Below, in pieces: positions 1-13,207 of a stretch of DNA of 64,000 nucleotides (position 1 is the first letter of the stretch; each line of letters opens with the position of its first letter). The notes beneath the pieces are model-generated. The model was not told the DNA's origin. It saw nothing but the letters and a program-made list of their open reading frames with translations, and searched no databases. The DNA is from Neodiprion pinetum (lineage: Eukaryota; Arthropoda; Insecta; Hymenoptera; Diprionidae): the NCBI RefSeq assembly GCF_021155775.2, contig NC_060234.1:3906001-3970000 (forward strand). The letters run 5' to 3'. The position numbers and the translations under genes are program-made.

Positions 1-1140
1 AAATCTGAGTGGGTCGATAATTTTCGTCGAGTTTCTCTGATCTTGCACCCATGCAATATCAAAGCGAATAATTTTGAGTTTAGCGAAGTTCGACTCGACG
101 GTGCGGTGAGAAATCGCGTCGTTAGAGGGTGATAATGAATCGAGGAGCGCTTATCGCGGTGTATCAAGACTTAAGCCCAGTTTGTAATCCGTTAAGCACC
201 CTTGAAGATTTTCTTGAAAATGGAAGTGGGTTTGTGTACCTGAAGCATCGCGTGAAAGCGTCAAGTGAAAGGCGAAAACTTTTAGGCGAACAGGCAAGGA
301 GAACCCAAAGAAATTCGAATCACACTGAACAGGAACTTCCTGGCCTATATCCAAGAGATAAGAATTGCCCACCGCTCTATCATACATGTTACATATTGCC
401 AGCAGCTGATGCTCGCCAATTCACACCGCTTGGCTAAATATAACGAGACTACCCGTGGGATCTGTGCCACAATCCCTGCAACTCGACTCGATTTTCATCT
501 GCCCACCTGGTTGTTGCACGACGTTTAAGCGTGTTAATTGAACCTACGAGTCTCGCGGAATTTCGCGAAAAATCATCGCAAACAATTATCATAACCGATA
601 GGTCGAGCCACACCTGTTTCGACCACATTTTCATAGACTTGTGCCGATTGGAAGCCCCAAAAACTGACAGTAGCGCCGCGATACCTGGAGTTAAGCTAAC
701 GGGTCACGTGGGTTTGTCACATGGTTCTGTCACTTTGACTCGATGACGTACACAGTGAGCCACGTGATTCGTTAGCTCGATTTAAGCTGTCGAACCGCTG
801 GCGTCGATTTCGTCTGCTTGAAATCGACTCAGTCGAAGAACGCTAGTCTGCGATCCAGTTGATATTGGCAAATGTCCTCACGACGTCAGAGTCTCGTTTT
901 CGACGCCATTTTATCACCACATAACCTAACTTTTCGACTTTAATGAAGAAATATCGATATTTTTGGGCTTTTGAATTACTCGAGTCGCATAAATTCGTTA
1001 AACATAATCGGTAATGCACCTCTTCCACTATCGATACGCGAAAAAATACGATCAATGATCAACTGTCAGCCTGGTTGCATTGGTTTGATTTTTTCCCACC
1101 AGACGTAACAATCGAAAGTGACAATCTCGGTAGAGATCCG
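1..1140. other. Non-coding AT-rich segment
   Basis: No gene is recognised. A 102-codon frame at 129-437 (plus) and an overlapping antisense frame show no motif or signal peptide, and are what chance gives in this composition. The segment does contain two CACGTG E-boxes (705-710 and 761-766) with a TGACGTA element between them, listed separately. Confidence 0.6.
705..766. promoter_or_regulatory. Two E-boxes flanking a CRE-like site
   Basis: CACGTG palindromes at 705-710 and 761-766 are 56 bp apart, with TGACGTA at 744-750 between them. Such sites bind bHLH and bZIP factors respectively in animals. No transcription start or gene can be tied to them, so a regulatory role is only an inference; three short sites in 64 kb can also arise by chance. 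Confidence 0.2.
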
Positions 1141-1158
1141 TGGCATTAAAATCGCGCG

Positions 1159-1183
1159 CTTCTTCTTCTTCTTCTTCTTCTTT
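1159..1183. repeat. (CTT)n microsatellite
   Basis: About eight tandem CTT units, uninterrupted. A similar tract of the same repeat lies at 11210-11233. Confidence 0.9.
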
Positions 1184-1320
1184 CCGACTTTTCGCCGCAT
1201 TCTCGTCTCGCTGAGAGCTTTAAGCTCGAACAGCTTTTGCCGACGACGTTAGCATTTGTGGGGTACTTCGGCGAGCTGATCACGTTATCCCTTATCGTTC
1301 GAAAACCGTGCGACGCGACG

Positions 1321-1348
1321 GTCGGTCGGTCGGTCGGTTGGTTGGTTG
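1321..1348. repeat. (GGTC/GGTT)n microsatellite
   Basis: Four GGTC-type units run into three GGTT units, a tetranucleotide tract with a single-base transition partway along. The flanks are non-coding. Confidence 0.85.
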
Positions 1349-2576
1349 AAAACGGGAACGAGGCGAGTATTCCGCACAGGAATATTGGGGAGAAGTGAAT
1401 TTCGCCTGGGGAGAGAAAGTATACGGTGAAAGAGAAGAACGTGTAACCGGGTTATTTTTTTCTATTACCATCCCTCGTCTGTTTTATTATTCAGCATATA
1501 AATCGGAATATTCGACGAAACAGAGGTGCAAACTTTTCTTTTTATTCTTATCCTCAATTTTTTTTTTTTTTTTTCTCTCTTTCATTCTTTTTGTGTGAAA
1601 CATCGCCAGAAAACACTTCAGAGAATAAAATACATTCACAATCGGTCGGTATATAATATAAATGCGCGAATCTCATGGTCGATTCAAATTCGCGTTATCG
1701 GTTTCTTTTTCCCCGTTTTATCAAATTACTAAGTAGTGCGGTATTACATCGGATGATGATCATCGTCGTCAAGACGTAAGGAAGTAAATTCACATAGAAA
1801 TTCATCCGAATAAAACGAAACGTAGTTTCTCGTCATGCAATTATCTCTGTAGAAGCTAGACAAGATAATCCTCATTTTTCTAATTAGATATTCCTAAATC
1901 CACAAATATTGAGAAAAAAGAACTGTTCATCCAAAATGTTTCTTCGATCTTCGGTATCAAAAAAATATATCGTTCGCTGCGAATAACTTTAATTCTTCAT
2001 TCTAGCCATCGCAAGATTTGATGTGGTGAAGAAAAATTAAGCTTGAGCTGGAAAACATTTTCTTCGTCAAGCGCAAAAAATTTCCCATTCGAAGTTAAAA
2101 TTTCCGCACAGAATTCCCGGACAAATAATCTCTACACGTTTCGTTATGATGGGGAATTTGAAACGGAAGAGGGGAAACAATTTTAGATCACGAGGTAAAC
2201 GTGCCTCACCTTTTTTCTCCCTTTCTGCAGCTTCATATTCACTGTTATCCACGTTATTGGTCGTTGCGTTTCCTTGTTTCGCATCGCTCGATAGATTTAC
2301 TTTTTTCTGGCGAAACACCGTCGATGGAAAACAGAGAGCCGATATTCGAAGCACGAAGTCGAATAAATTCCGACACACTTCTCTCCAAGAACAACCCTTG
2401 CATACTCGGTTAAAAGAAAAATGTCCCAGCGGGTTCGCTAAAATTTTTGGGTCTAATTGACCATTTTTTAAATGTATTACCAAGTGAAAATAAAAACTAA
2501 AAATTACAAAAATTTATCATAACATTTTTCATATTCACCAATAGAAATGTAACCAATAATATAAATATTAAATGAA

Positions 2577-2790
2577 CACTGAGAGAAATTTTCATTGAAC
2601 TAAAAAAGTAGAGTAATCCTCAGAGACTGATTTTGCGTTGCAATTACCAAAAAAGGATCGACGATATCGCAAAATGGTTAGGCGTAGCTCGTTTTTCGTA
2701 ATACCAACGATATTCAAACAGTTTTTTTTTAAACGATACCTGTTCTACTGAATTTTTCTAGCTGCTATATCAAATGAAATTTTTCTCAGT
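2577..2790 (+). mobile_element. Short inverted-repeat element, copy A
   Basis: The left end reads CACTGAGAGAAATTTT and the reverse complement of the right end reads ACTGAGAAAAATTTCA, so the 214-bp unit has imperfect terminal inverted repeats. Its core (about 2600-2790) is roughly 85% identical by eye to 35287-35480 in the same orientation. No transposase frame is present, so it is non-autonomous. The CACTG start recalls CACTA-type termini, but no convincing target-site duplication is visible and the superfamily is not assigned. Confidence 0.65.
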
Positions 2791-5483
2791 CTACTTGGTG
2801 GGGCGTTGTGTTTAATCAAATTTTTCTTACAGTGTAAATATTCGATCAAACCCCATATCCTTTGACTTTTATTCTCGTTTTAACTGCATCGTTTCAATTC
2901 GCCTTCGTAAGTACCGACGATCCGATCGTGAAAGGTTAAAATCGACAATATTGCGTCAGTTGAAACATGAAAAAAAAAAGTTAAGAAAAAAAGTCAACGT
3001 CTTGAGAAATTCGAAATCGTCGATCGAATATTCTGTACACACTTGAATAGCAACACACGACGGGATCGCGAAGGATCAAAGAGATATTGAGGGTGGAATA
3101 CAAGATCCCAGTTGCCGACTTGACCGTCTGACCTTTCCGCATATCCGCTTTAAAATGCACCCTTATAAATGGAAGGTTAACCATCCCGCGGGGAGGGGCG
3201 GGGGGCAGTTAACCGACCAAAGAGTACCAGGCTACTCGACGTAGTCGTCGCCGGTGTCTGGTAAGACAGGAATTATTTGAACAATAATTCCCTCCAGCGA
3301 TTACAGGCTTGCAAGCTAAATTCTGACGCCGAGTTTCAAACCTCGCACGATTTGTTTCACGAACTTTGTTCAACGCGCGTTGTAACTTTGATATTCATTG
3401 TTATTTTTCTCGCGTACTTTTGCTGTTACAATCGAGTTTGAACAGCTCGAGGATTAACGATTATTATCGTTTTTGTCGACTTTGTTGATAATTATTTATT
3501 TGTTTTTATCTTTTTCTTCAGTTTATTACGCTTGTTCAGAATTATTCCGCCCCGAAATTTTTGAGCCGACAAATCTGTACCTGGAATATCAGTTTTCGTT
3601 GGCCCCGGGTTTAGGGGTTGAAAATTGTTCATCAAAGCCAGGAAAATCCGATCAGGACACTTCAAATCCGAACCGCCCGCAAGGTTTGCTAATTCGGCTG
3701 AATCGACCCTCAGGCTATACCGGGAACAAACACCATTTACAGGATAATTGTTCCAGAGAATTTTTAACCGTAATGATTCACGTTACACTTTTTTGTTTTC
3801 GGTAATGCGGGATCATCGGGAAGAGTCGAAATGTTAATACTTCGTCGAGTCGAAGTCCTGATATATTTCAATCGTTGTCAGCCGGCTGCAAAGTTTTCAA
3901 AGTTGCTGTTCCATTTGGCGACAACTTTTTTAAATTCACACTCACAGCGTACTAACCGGAATTGCTAATTTTCGAATTAAATATCGAGACTAAGGAGAAT
4001 CCTTTGATCCTCGACGAATGTTTGACTTCGCATGTTCATTTTTCCGGCCTCTGTCGATCAATTTTCGTCCTGATCCTGAGTGTATTATTTTAATTTTTTT
4101 TTAATAGCTTTGTCATTAACCGCCGCGCAAGTGAGATTTGCACTATCAAACCTCACCGACAGACTAATTTATTGCACCTTCGTTAATTGGTTCACCGATT
4201 TACCTCAAAGTATAATTTCTCAGGTCTGCGGGCAGCGTTTGAACTCGATTGTAGATTGCGTTGAAGAATATTGGAGACAGATTTTGATGAGGTGAGGACA
4301 TTTGTTCAACCGATGAACGGAAAGTCCTTAATCATTTGCAAAACAGAACCTTGACGAGGCGTTGATAATGATTTTCAACAAACTGTGCCTGCAGCAATGA
4401 GTTTAAAAAATCACTCATATAGGATGAATTATATTTACTATTATCAGGAATTGCTTTATAATGTGGTGAAAACTAATTGCAAATTTGGTGAAAAATTAAA
4501 AATATCTTTTGGTATAAAATATACGTTTCCTACCGCTCGTGAACATTCAATTTTTCACAGGTACCGGATAACATTCGGGCAGTGATTCTTCCCGGTCGAC
4601 GTCAATGCCAGGCTACAACGTTTCGGCGATATTTCACCAACAATTTTATGGTCACGTTTTCCTCTGACGCGCCCCAAAATATATATACACATGTAAATAT
4701 AAAAAATGTGTGTATATTCCCATGAATCGTGATTTCGCATTGTTCCTCGTCACCCAAAATCGCACCTGTTTTTTACGCTGACTAAAGTTCACAGTTTTAC
4801 CGACAAAAAAGGGGGAAAAAAAAAAAAATGACTTTTAAAAAAGTCGATTATTCGTATGCGGATGGGGAAAAACTGTCGCATAAATTCTGATATAAAGTTC
4901 TTCGATGACAATTAAAAATTTCGAATACACGGCTCCTTAACTCGAGCTTTGAAAAAAGAATGGCGAACGAGAAGAGGCAGCGATAAGGAACAAAAAAAAA
5001 AAAAAAAATAAAGAATAAAAAAAAGAAAAAGGAATGAAAAATAGCGAAAAAAGTTAGCCTCAACTTTCATCAAGAGAGTTCCAATTACATTACGAAGCAA
5101 TCACGAGTTAGTTAAGAAAGTTATTCCCAGTCATTTCATGGCCTAAGTCAGTCTGATGACGTTGTAAGTGTTATATATAAAATCACCTCAGAGATATTTT
5201 ACTGGAGAAAGAAAAATTCAGAAAATACGAAGTCGTATAAAAGCTGGAAAAATTCTATGGCTCACCTTTTTCAAGTTAAACTTCTGTATAACTGGAACTT
5301 GAAACGGACACTCCCGACTACCTGTAAGAAAAAAGTGAAAATAAACACTGGGCTTGACGTTGAGTTATTGCTATTCGTAAAAAAAATTGTCCAAGGTCAC
5401 ACAAATGTTCGTACGATCTGTATAAATATTCATACAATCTAACTGTGTTCGGTGTTCCATGCTTATAGATTTTCTTCCGCAAG

Positions 5484-5537
5484 TTTTTTTTTTTTTTTTT
5501 TTTTTTTTACATCACTGGTTTTTTTACATCATTGGTT
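5484..5537. repeat. Poly(T) followed by an 18-bp tandem duplication
   Basis: A run of 25 T is followed by two near-identical copies of a T-run plus ACATCACTGG / ACATCATTGG. The poly(T) could be the tail of a minus-strand retroposed sequence, but no body is recognisable. Confidence 0.6.
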
Positions 5538-5644
5538 CAATTTCACGACCATCAATCGGACATTCTCTCCTGAACCATATTTCTTCGAGACACACGGTGC
5601 CTCAAAGGTGAAATAAAAAAAATGAAAAGGAATGAAAAGGAACA

Positions 5645-5682
5645 AAAAATAAATAAATAAATAAAAAAAAAATAAATAAAAT
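5645..5682. repeat. (ATAA)n-type low-complexity tract
   Basis: Several AAAT/ATAA tetranucleotide units interrupted by an A-run. It generates the T/F/Y-rich antisense frame at 5552-5785, which is not a gene. Confidence 0.75.
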
Positions 5683-8612
5683 AACGAAAACCGATCACTA
5701 CAAACTGCCGAAGCTCAGAGGTAGTCATAACAAGATTTATTATCGAGTATAATTTTACGACTCGCCTGCAGACTTCCTGCAACACTTGACTTTGACCCGT
5801 CTACATTCCATTCTCTCGATAAATATTTCTCCCGCAAAGCATTGTGTAAACTAACGTGACTCATTTCTGTATAGAATTTTTTTTCAACCCCCGGTAAGTT
5901 TTGCAGTTGAATTGCGTATTTAAAAAAATGTTAAACTTTTTACCGAATCGAATTTGTTTCTCGGAAGTTTTGTGGTTCATCCCACGACAAGTGAGACGGT
6001 CATTTTGTTGTTTTGAAAAAATTTTACACAAAAAAAGAAGAAAAAAAAAAAACAAGCCGGAAAAACAGTTTTTTCGCGACACTTTTCGTCACCGGAACTA
6101 CAGGAACGATTTCAAAAAATGGTCGTGAGGAAAATCTGAAACTCGTAGGACTTGGCAGCTAAATGCAAACGTATTAAAATAAAAAAATTTTGAAAAGCAA
6201 AAAATTTGTAAAGTCTTTCTTTTTAAACAAGTATATAAACTGGAAAAAACATGTCATGCGTTTGTCGATAAAATATTGAAAATACATTTATTTCCGGCAG
6301 AAATTTGAGTTCAAATTAAACGGGACATGGCAATTGCTCGTGCCCATCGTTTGATTGTAAAATCCTCCGAGTTTCAAATTTTTTCATCCAACCCTGTCGG
6401 AGATCATCGCTAGAATTGTCCGATATTTTTCTGAAAACTTATTTTTCGGATTCTAGAATTTCGAAGGCGTAAATATTCGTTGAAATTATCCAAAAATGAT
6501 TTTCAACCAAAACCGATGCTCTTTTTATAACACCGAAGGTGACGAAAAGTCAAAACAGAGATAACAATAAAGTAAAGAAAATAGAAATTAAATCTTGATC
6601 GCGATTTTTGAAGGTAACGATGAAATATTGTGCTGGAAATTTAGTTTTCGTGAAAACTTTTTGAAAACTGTAACGAGAACACGTGTTTCATCGGTAATGC
6701 ATGGTAACAAGAGAATTGCATCGAGTGAATGTAAACTGATACGTTGATATGAATTTTCCTCATTCAAGGATATACATATATATATATACGCGTTATGGCC
6801 GGAGGGAAATTTCCTCTCCATTTCTATTCTCGACTTCCCGCACGTTGTACTTGAGCTTACGTGCAATAAAATCCAAGAACCATGTGTAGCAATTCCCTGC
6901 TCATCCCCGCGGCACGCCACACACTGAACATTTTACCGGTGTATATACTCAATCATAATATCACTAAATTTCGTCCTTTTTCTACGTCCTTTCCTTTATA
7001 TTTTTGTATTTTCCCACATTTCTTATTTGTCATTTGATCATGTTGAGCATCGTGCGAAGAGAGACGCGATTTTTCACTATTTGTATGAATTATGGTGGAA
7101 AAAAAGTTCTTTCTAAAAGCGTGGAAGAAAAAAATTATGAAAAACTTACCGAAAATTGGTTTTAACAATGCATAAATGGATCGAGAGAGTCTTGATTATG
7201 TTTATGAAATCTTAAAACAATAACGATCGTGATAACAACTTCTTGAAATATTCGCCAGAGGGTGAATGATTTGTAACGCGAGGATAGAAATGTCAAATGA
7301 AAAAGTTGAATATTTGTGTTATAAACTACACAAGAAAATATTGTTTGTGTTTTCCTTTCGTTGCAATTTGCGCATCTTTTTGTTCGGAAAGTTTTATTCG
7401 CGAGACGGAAGGCAGCACATGCAACGATAAAAAAGGGAGAAAGAAGAACCCGGGAGCTTGCGACTCGCCCGGGGTCTCAATATAGCTTTTGAAGTAAAGG
7501 CCGCAAGTCCGTCCGTCGCCTCGGCGATATTAATAAAACGGATATATTTATTTGCAGAGAGATATATAAGAAGAGAAGGCTCCGAACGCTCTGTGAAGCG
7601 ATTCTCTTGCGGCCGAGGCTGCAGCCTGGAGGACTTTGGAAAAGCTCGAGACACAGTGAAGGAAGTTCTTCTCGGATTAAGCTCTTCACATCCTGCAGAC
7701 TTCGCTCTGCACGCCATCAGCGGTTCGATTAAACTTGGAATAAAAGCTCCTCTCGGAGAAACAGATGCTTCCGCGAGTGATTATTACTTATTTCTTTTTT
7801 TTTCTCTCTCTCGTTTTCTCCTGAGTCTTCTCAACTTTTGGAACGGAAAAAATTGAGCGGAGCTTTTGGTCGAGAAAACGAAATTCTCGAAATCTTATTT
7901 GAAACAATTACTTTGAAAGATTTATTCGAATTGAATAATGATAATTATAACTTTTGATTCATTTGAAATTTATCGGTTAGACCGGAGCTCAAAGCTCGAA
8001 ATTAAACCCAAATTAATGTTCCGAGGGACTGTAAGATTTTCTACATATTCTCTGTTGTTTTCTCGAATCATTTTCAAACGTATTTCATACTTGAGAGAAA
8101 ATATTCAAGTTAGTTTGTCGGTTTAGCTTGTTGTTATTTTATCGTTCCGCGATATAATTCCTACAGTTTTCTTAATCATTCCGTAGTAGAAACCTGCAGC
8201 TTTATCTGTTCTCTAATCGTCAAATTGAACATGTCTCTTCAGCGCCTGGTAAAGTCTTATACTTAATTGACTCTTCGACGGACCGTGAAAGCTCGCAGAA
8301 GCTCAAGCTTATCGTAATCACTATTTTTTGATGGAAATTTAGAAGCTTGCCGATATTATTACAACAGTTTATAACTAAAGCTGACGTCATTTTGCAAGTT
8401 GAGGCATCGCGTGCTTGTTTGCTTTGGGAATATTTTTACACCGAGCAATGATGTAAAATTGTGCACGACCGTCAAATGTCACGAACGTTTTATTCGCTGT
8501 ATCTAAAAGAATAATATTTTTCTTGTCCTCGTCTATTATCGTAATGCAAGTTTAACAATCTCCTGAAATGCGTTCCGACATTGTGCCAACAAAGGTGTCC
8601 GTTTGGTTAAGA

Positions 8613-8640
8613 TAGGTTATGCTAGGTTAGGTTAGGTTAG
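8613..8640 (+). repeat. Interstitial TTAGG-type repeat
   Basis: TAGGTTAGGTTAGGTTAG at 8623-8640, preceded by a degenerate TAGGTTATGC unit. TTAGG is the canonical insect telomere unit. At three units this is an interstitial trace, not a telomere. It may come from break repair or simply be a motif common in insect genomes. Confidence 0.7.
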
Positions 8641-11209
8641 TCTTACGAATACAATTCGATCCCTGCTTCTTACAAAATTGTTCGGCATATTGTAATTTCC
8701 GATGTTACGTGTCGAGTCGGTATCACAGTTCGAGCAATTTTTTGTCGATTGATTATTTCTCTTTTGTAAAATAATTGAACCCGAATCGGAAAAATTGTTT
8801 GATCAGTCTCGCATAAAATCGATGTAAGATTGGCCTGATTTTGGAATAAAAATATTCTGGTGAATAATGACTTAGAAATTACTTTCAAATTCTTTTATTC
8901 CTGCAAATGTTCTCGCAATAACGGATCAAACATTTTTACCAAATTTTCGAAAATATACCCACAGCCAAAAAGTCTTGAATAAGATCCTTGCGATCATCGT
9001 ATATCCGGTGAACGAAATCCTACGAAATTGCTAAAATCCAGCTAAACCGTATTCAAACATCCCACGTAGCATGTCAGGCAATAAAGCCGCAGCTTTTTAA
9101 TCTCTATTGCATCCCGTAAAAAGCTGACATTAAACATTTGCGATACCCGCGGCAATGAAACATCGCGTACAAAATAAATAAGTGGTTTTATCCATTCATT
9201 TATTTATTTACCTGTTTCGTTTCCGCGTAAAACGAATAGATTTTTAATTCGCTGAGATATTTACCGTCTCTGTGATAAAATATTGCAATAATTAACGGCA
9301 GGCAAGAAGGTAACAGCTTTTATAGAAAATTCGTTTCTCATCGGTGTTTATAATAATAGCCTAGAGGTGGAAGATGATGGAGAATAGAGTCGATGATAAT
9401 GAAGTGCAAAGCGAGTTCTACTCCCTCGTCGCAGCTCTTGGCAAGCGGGAATTTAAATGCAATAGTTACCCGGCTGCAACAGCCACAGGGGAAGTGATCT
9501 TGAAATGTTTTGGACGCGTTGCAAGCTTATTATTAGCTACCCGATGCTACTTTTGAACATTGTAGCCTCCGCGGGATAACAACAATCTGTGTAACAACTC
9601 CGACTAAATACCCGATACCAAATACAGTAGCTGCCATGCAGCACTTCAATTCCATGTCCGTTCTATTTCTGGTTCGTCGTACAGATTTGCAGGTATAAAG
9701 TTCGCGCTGTAATTTCGGAAACCGTTCTGAACGCAAGATTTATTTTCCAAATAATTTCGTCTCATTATAAACGAGATCATCTCTACGATCATTGAACGTA
9801 CACCGTAAACGCAATGCTATAAAATGTTGAGGATATTCAAACCGTTGAATTGGCCGTAAAAAAGTCTTCTCTCAAGTTGCCAAAATTTTCCATCGTCAGA
9901 GAATTATCTTTCGTAAACGGTTTTTTTTTTTTTTTTTTTGTCAATGGTGACAATCTTTTCACGAGTTCTCAATAAATTTCATACGAATCGGTACGTCAAC
10001 CGCAGTCAAAAGGCTAAACTCGTCTTTTTCTTCTCGTAGTAAGAAAAGTTTTCGCAACGAGATTGCAGCCTGCAACTCGCGGAAAATCTAGCATGTATAA
10101 ATTCAGTCAAGAGACGAAGGAAAAGTTGAACGAACCGGCTGAAGATACACAGTAAACTTTGTAACCCAATATATATTCTTACAAAGGGTGAAATCACCCG
10201 TTTTTCCCCGCTATTCTGATCTAGTAGTCGTCATAGATAAAATACATATGAGAGCTTTCGTATGTCAAGAAATGAATGAAGTAGCCGCGTCAATCGGTAT
10301 TATTGTACGAACAGTCTTGTTTTTTACTTTTATTTCGAAAAACGTATCGCCGATAAGAGCATTTCTTACCGTTCAATTTATTTTGGCCTGTTCAATCATT
10401 ACTATACGCTCGATGTACCCGTTATTTTATTCTGAAACACAAGGTTATTGCAATATATTTTTATACTTCGTATTACCAATTTCGTAAGAAAGTATGATTC
10501 GAATTTATCACTGTGATTCCGCGTGACTACGTTTGGCTATAAAAATCACCACGATACGACGCACAGATCCAATATCAAAACGGAAGAATGCAATTCAAAA
10601 TAAGAATATAAAAATATATAAACAAAGAAATACTTACGAGACACAGTGACAGGAGAAATCGATAATTTTCTAGCCAGATTTAGCCAGCTGGGAAAGCGAA
10701 ACCGTTGTGTGGCAGTATATATTTGGCGAGAAATGATGCCGTTCAGAGATACGGAGCCGACGGCATTGAGCTCTTAGATCAAACTGTTAGAAGACAAAAT
10801 TAGCATAGATTACCACATTCAAACGGGGTAGCTTATCGGATTTTGGTAACCCGTCACTCAAGATCATCCGACCGCTGACACCAGCGCGTAGTTCGCTTAT
10901 CACAGATTTACGCGTGACTCGAAGTCGGCTCGTTTCTCGGCCTAATTGCGCCTCTCTTCCGAAGGAACTGGAACGAAGTTTGGGATTTTAAAAAGCTGAA
11001 AAATTTCCTCTCGACATATCCGCCCAAGACAAATTACACGGGGAATTTTGTCGCGGTACCAGTTTCTTCCACCGCGATTGATAGATCGGTGGTATATTTC
11101 CCCGTAATTATGTCTCAACATTCTTAATGGATGAAACTTTTTCCCGCATCAACGAAAAAAGCTCGGCACCCACCGCTGGAAGTGCAAATTTCTACGAGAA
11201 AATATCGGT

Positions 11210-11233
11210 CTTCTTCTTCTTCTTCTTCTTCTT
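11210..11233. repeat. (CTT)n microsatellite
   Basis: Eight tandem units. In one frame they encode a serine run inside a 105-codon frame, but nothing else supports coding. Confidence 0.9.
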
Positions 11234-11869
11234 ATCGAGAATATCGATTTAGCAATTTTAAGCTGAACACTCTTAGAGTGCGTCTGGAGATAACGTTAGA
11301 GTTAAGTTCACCCCGAACTCGACTTAAGAAAACTTTTCAAGCATCTTTTGTTCCAAGCCAAACCGATTTATTACGAATTATCAAACCATTGATTCCCGTC
11401 CGAAGTCCCGTATCCACGAGTCATAATTTTTCTCATCATTTACTTTAAAGTCCAACCGCGTAGACTTTCACAATTTCGGTCTTTCTTTCAATTTCTTCGG
11501 TGGCTGATCGTGTGCTTAAAAGCCGCAACTGCGAGTGAGAAACGTTCTGGTAAAAATCGCCGCTAAAAATTTTTCAAACAGCTATAAAAACAGTCATAAA
11601 AATTTCTTACAGCGGTTTTTAAATCGTCCAGAATCACGGCTTAGTCTTCTCAACCGAAATTCAGTGAACAAAAGCGTGAGGAAATTTTGCAGGTATCGTC
11701 ATGGCATATTTAATTTGGTCATGAGAAAAACTGGATATATCACTTTTTCATCATGGGAATTAGAAATGATATTTTGAGGTAACAAGTTTACTTTTTTTCG
11801 CCTAGAGAACAAATTGGTTTATACTAACTTTTTGGTACGTTATAATTTCTTCAATTGAATTCAGATTTC

Positions 11870-11945
11870 AGAAAACCAGGTTTTAGGTTCTGGAAAACTT
11901 GGAAATGTCATGGAAATTTTTTTTCCCAAAAATTTGTGGCCACCC
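11870..11945 (-). mobile_element. Solo terminal sequence of a TIR element
   Basis: The reverse complement from 11945 reads CAGGGTGGCCACAAATTTTT and then continues to paired TGGAAA/TTTCCA blocks. CAGGGTGGCCAC-type ends followed by such AT-rich blocks recur at ends of small insect DNA transposons. I could not find the matching opposite end upstream, so this looks like a truncated end. The assignment is from recall of the terminal pattern, not from a search. Confidence 0.35.
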
Positions 11946-11946
11946 T

Positions 11947-13130
11947 GTCAATCTGATTAGGGCTTTTATATTCAATAACGTTTCCCAATTTTCCGTCAAA
12001 GAGCTTGCACGGACTTGCTCCTGATCGGGATTAATACCATCATTTAATAGTTGCGGCATCTTATCACGCCCGTGTCTAATTATCTTTAATCGCCCCGCAA
12101 CTCAAGGAGTTCACCTAATATATCGACTTTAGGTCCAGGCTTAAAGCCGAGCGAGAAGTTCTGCGAAACTTTGATTGCAACCCCTGTTATCTAAAGTCGT
12201 TATCCGGAGAATTGCTTCATAACCTAATACTCCCAATTTCTTCGTCCAATCGCTCTCTAACTTGATCCATTTGCTTCTATACACTGATAAATTCTTCGTT
12301 TGCAGTTTCAATCGCACAATTTTCGGCCAATTTGAAGTCAAATTTAATTCTGCCAAATTAGTTACGGTTTTTACAAATATCATTGTCGTTCTTCAAAATT
12401 TTGGATAGTGAGAATTTTAATCTTAAAAATGAACAACGGTGAAATTTTTGTTAATTTATTAATAACTGGAACCTTTTTGCATGTAATAAGGCGATTTTTT
12501 TTTTTTAATTTTTTAAATTGAACTGTTCTCAACGAACTTCAGTTTTACTTTCGCAACATTTTTTTATGTAACTTATCGTAGGTTGATCAATCATTCTTCT
12601 TCACTTGATTGTAATCGCTTCACAGGTCTTCCAACTTTTGATAAATACACACGATAACTACAGTTTTCAACGAATCCTCGTAAGATATAAAACGTGATAT
12701 TTTTTATTGTCAGCTTAAATTACTCATGAAAATTTTCCCCAAAATGACGAATGACAGGTATTGGGCAGATTTGGAAAATATTAATGATTCGTTAATCTCG
12801 CGATTTGCAAGATTTTTCTCTCAAACCTTTGCAATTACGGAACACGCACAGCCTGATGCACAGTAATATCCGGAATAATAATTGCTGTCACGAATTGGAA
12901 TGCCTGAATATCGGAAGGGAAGGGTGGTTGGAATGGAGTTGGCCACAAACCGATAAACTTTACTTCTGTACGTGACACGATGATGTTGGTGAAACTTGTC
13001 TATGGGAACGAGTAAATTGTAGGAAACTTTGTCAAGTACATAATCGATGATATTCCGTGTGTATTGGTAGACGCTGTCCGAACTTTCGGAAATCGCTCGT
13101 GTATGTACATACCTGAAACTTACATGGGCC

Positions 13131-13207
<77 letters not shown>

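Larger units (their letters stand above)
2791..11869. other. Long non-coding stretch
   Basis: About 9 kb without a supportable gene. It holds homopolymers (T25 at 5484-5508, T-run near 9920-9938), an ATAA-rich tract near 5645-5682, a TTAGG run at 8623-8640 and a CTT microsatellite at 11210-11233. The region 7400-7790 is more GC-rich and carries overlapping frames on both strands (132 codons plus, 107 codons minus), but neither has a recognisable domain. It may be intergenic or intronic. Confidence 0.55.

Noticed and set aside
5150..5175. CTGATGA box resembling a hammerhead
   Set aside because: No stem II and no GAAAC/GTC downstream.
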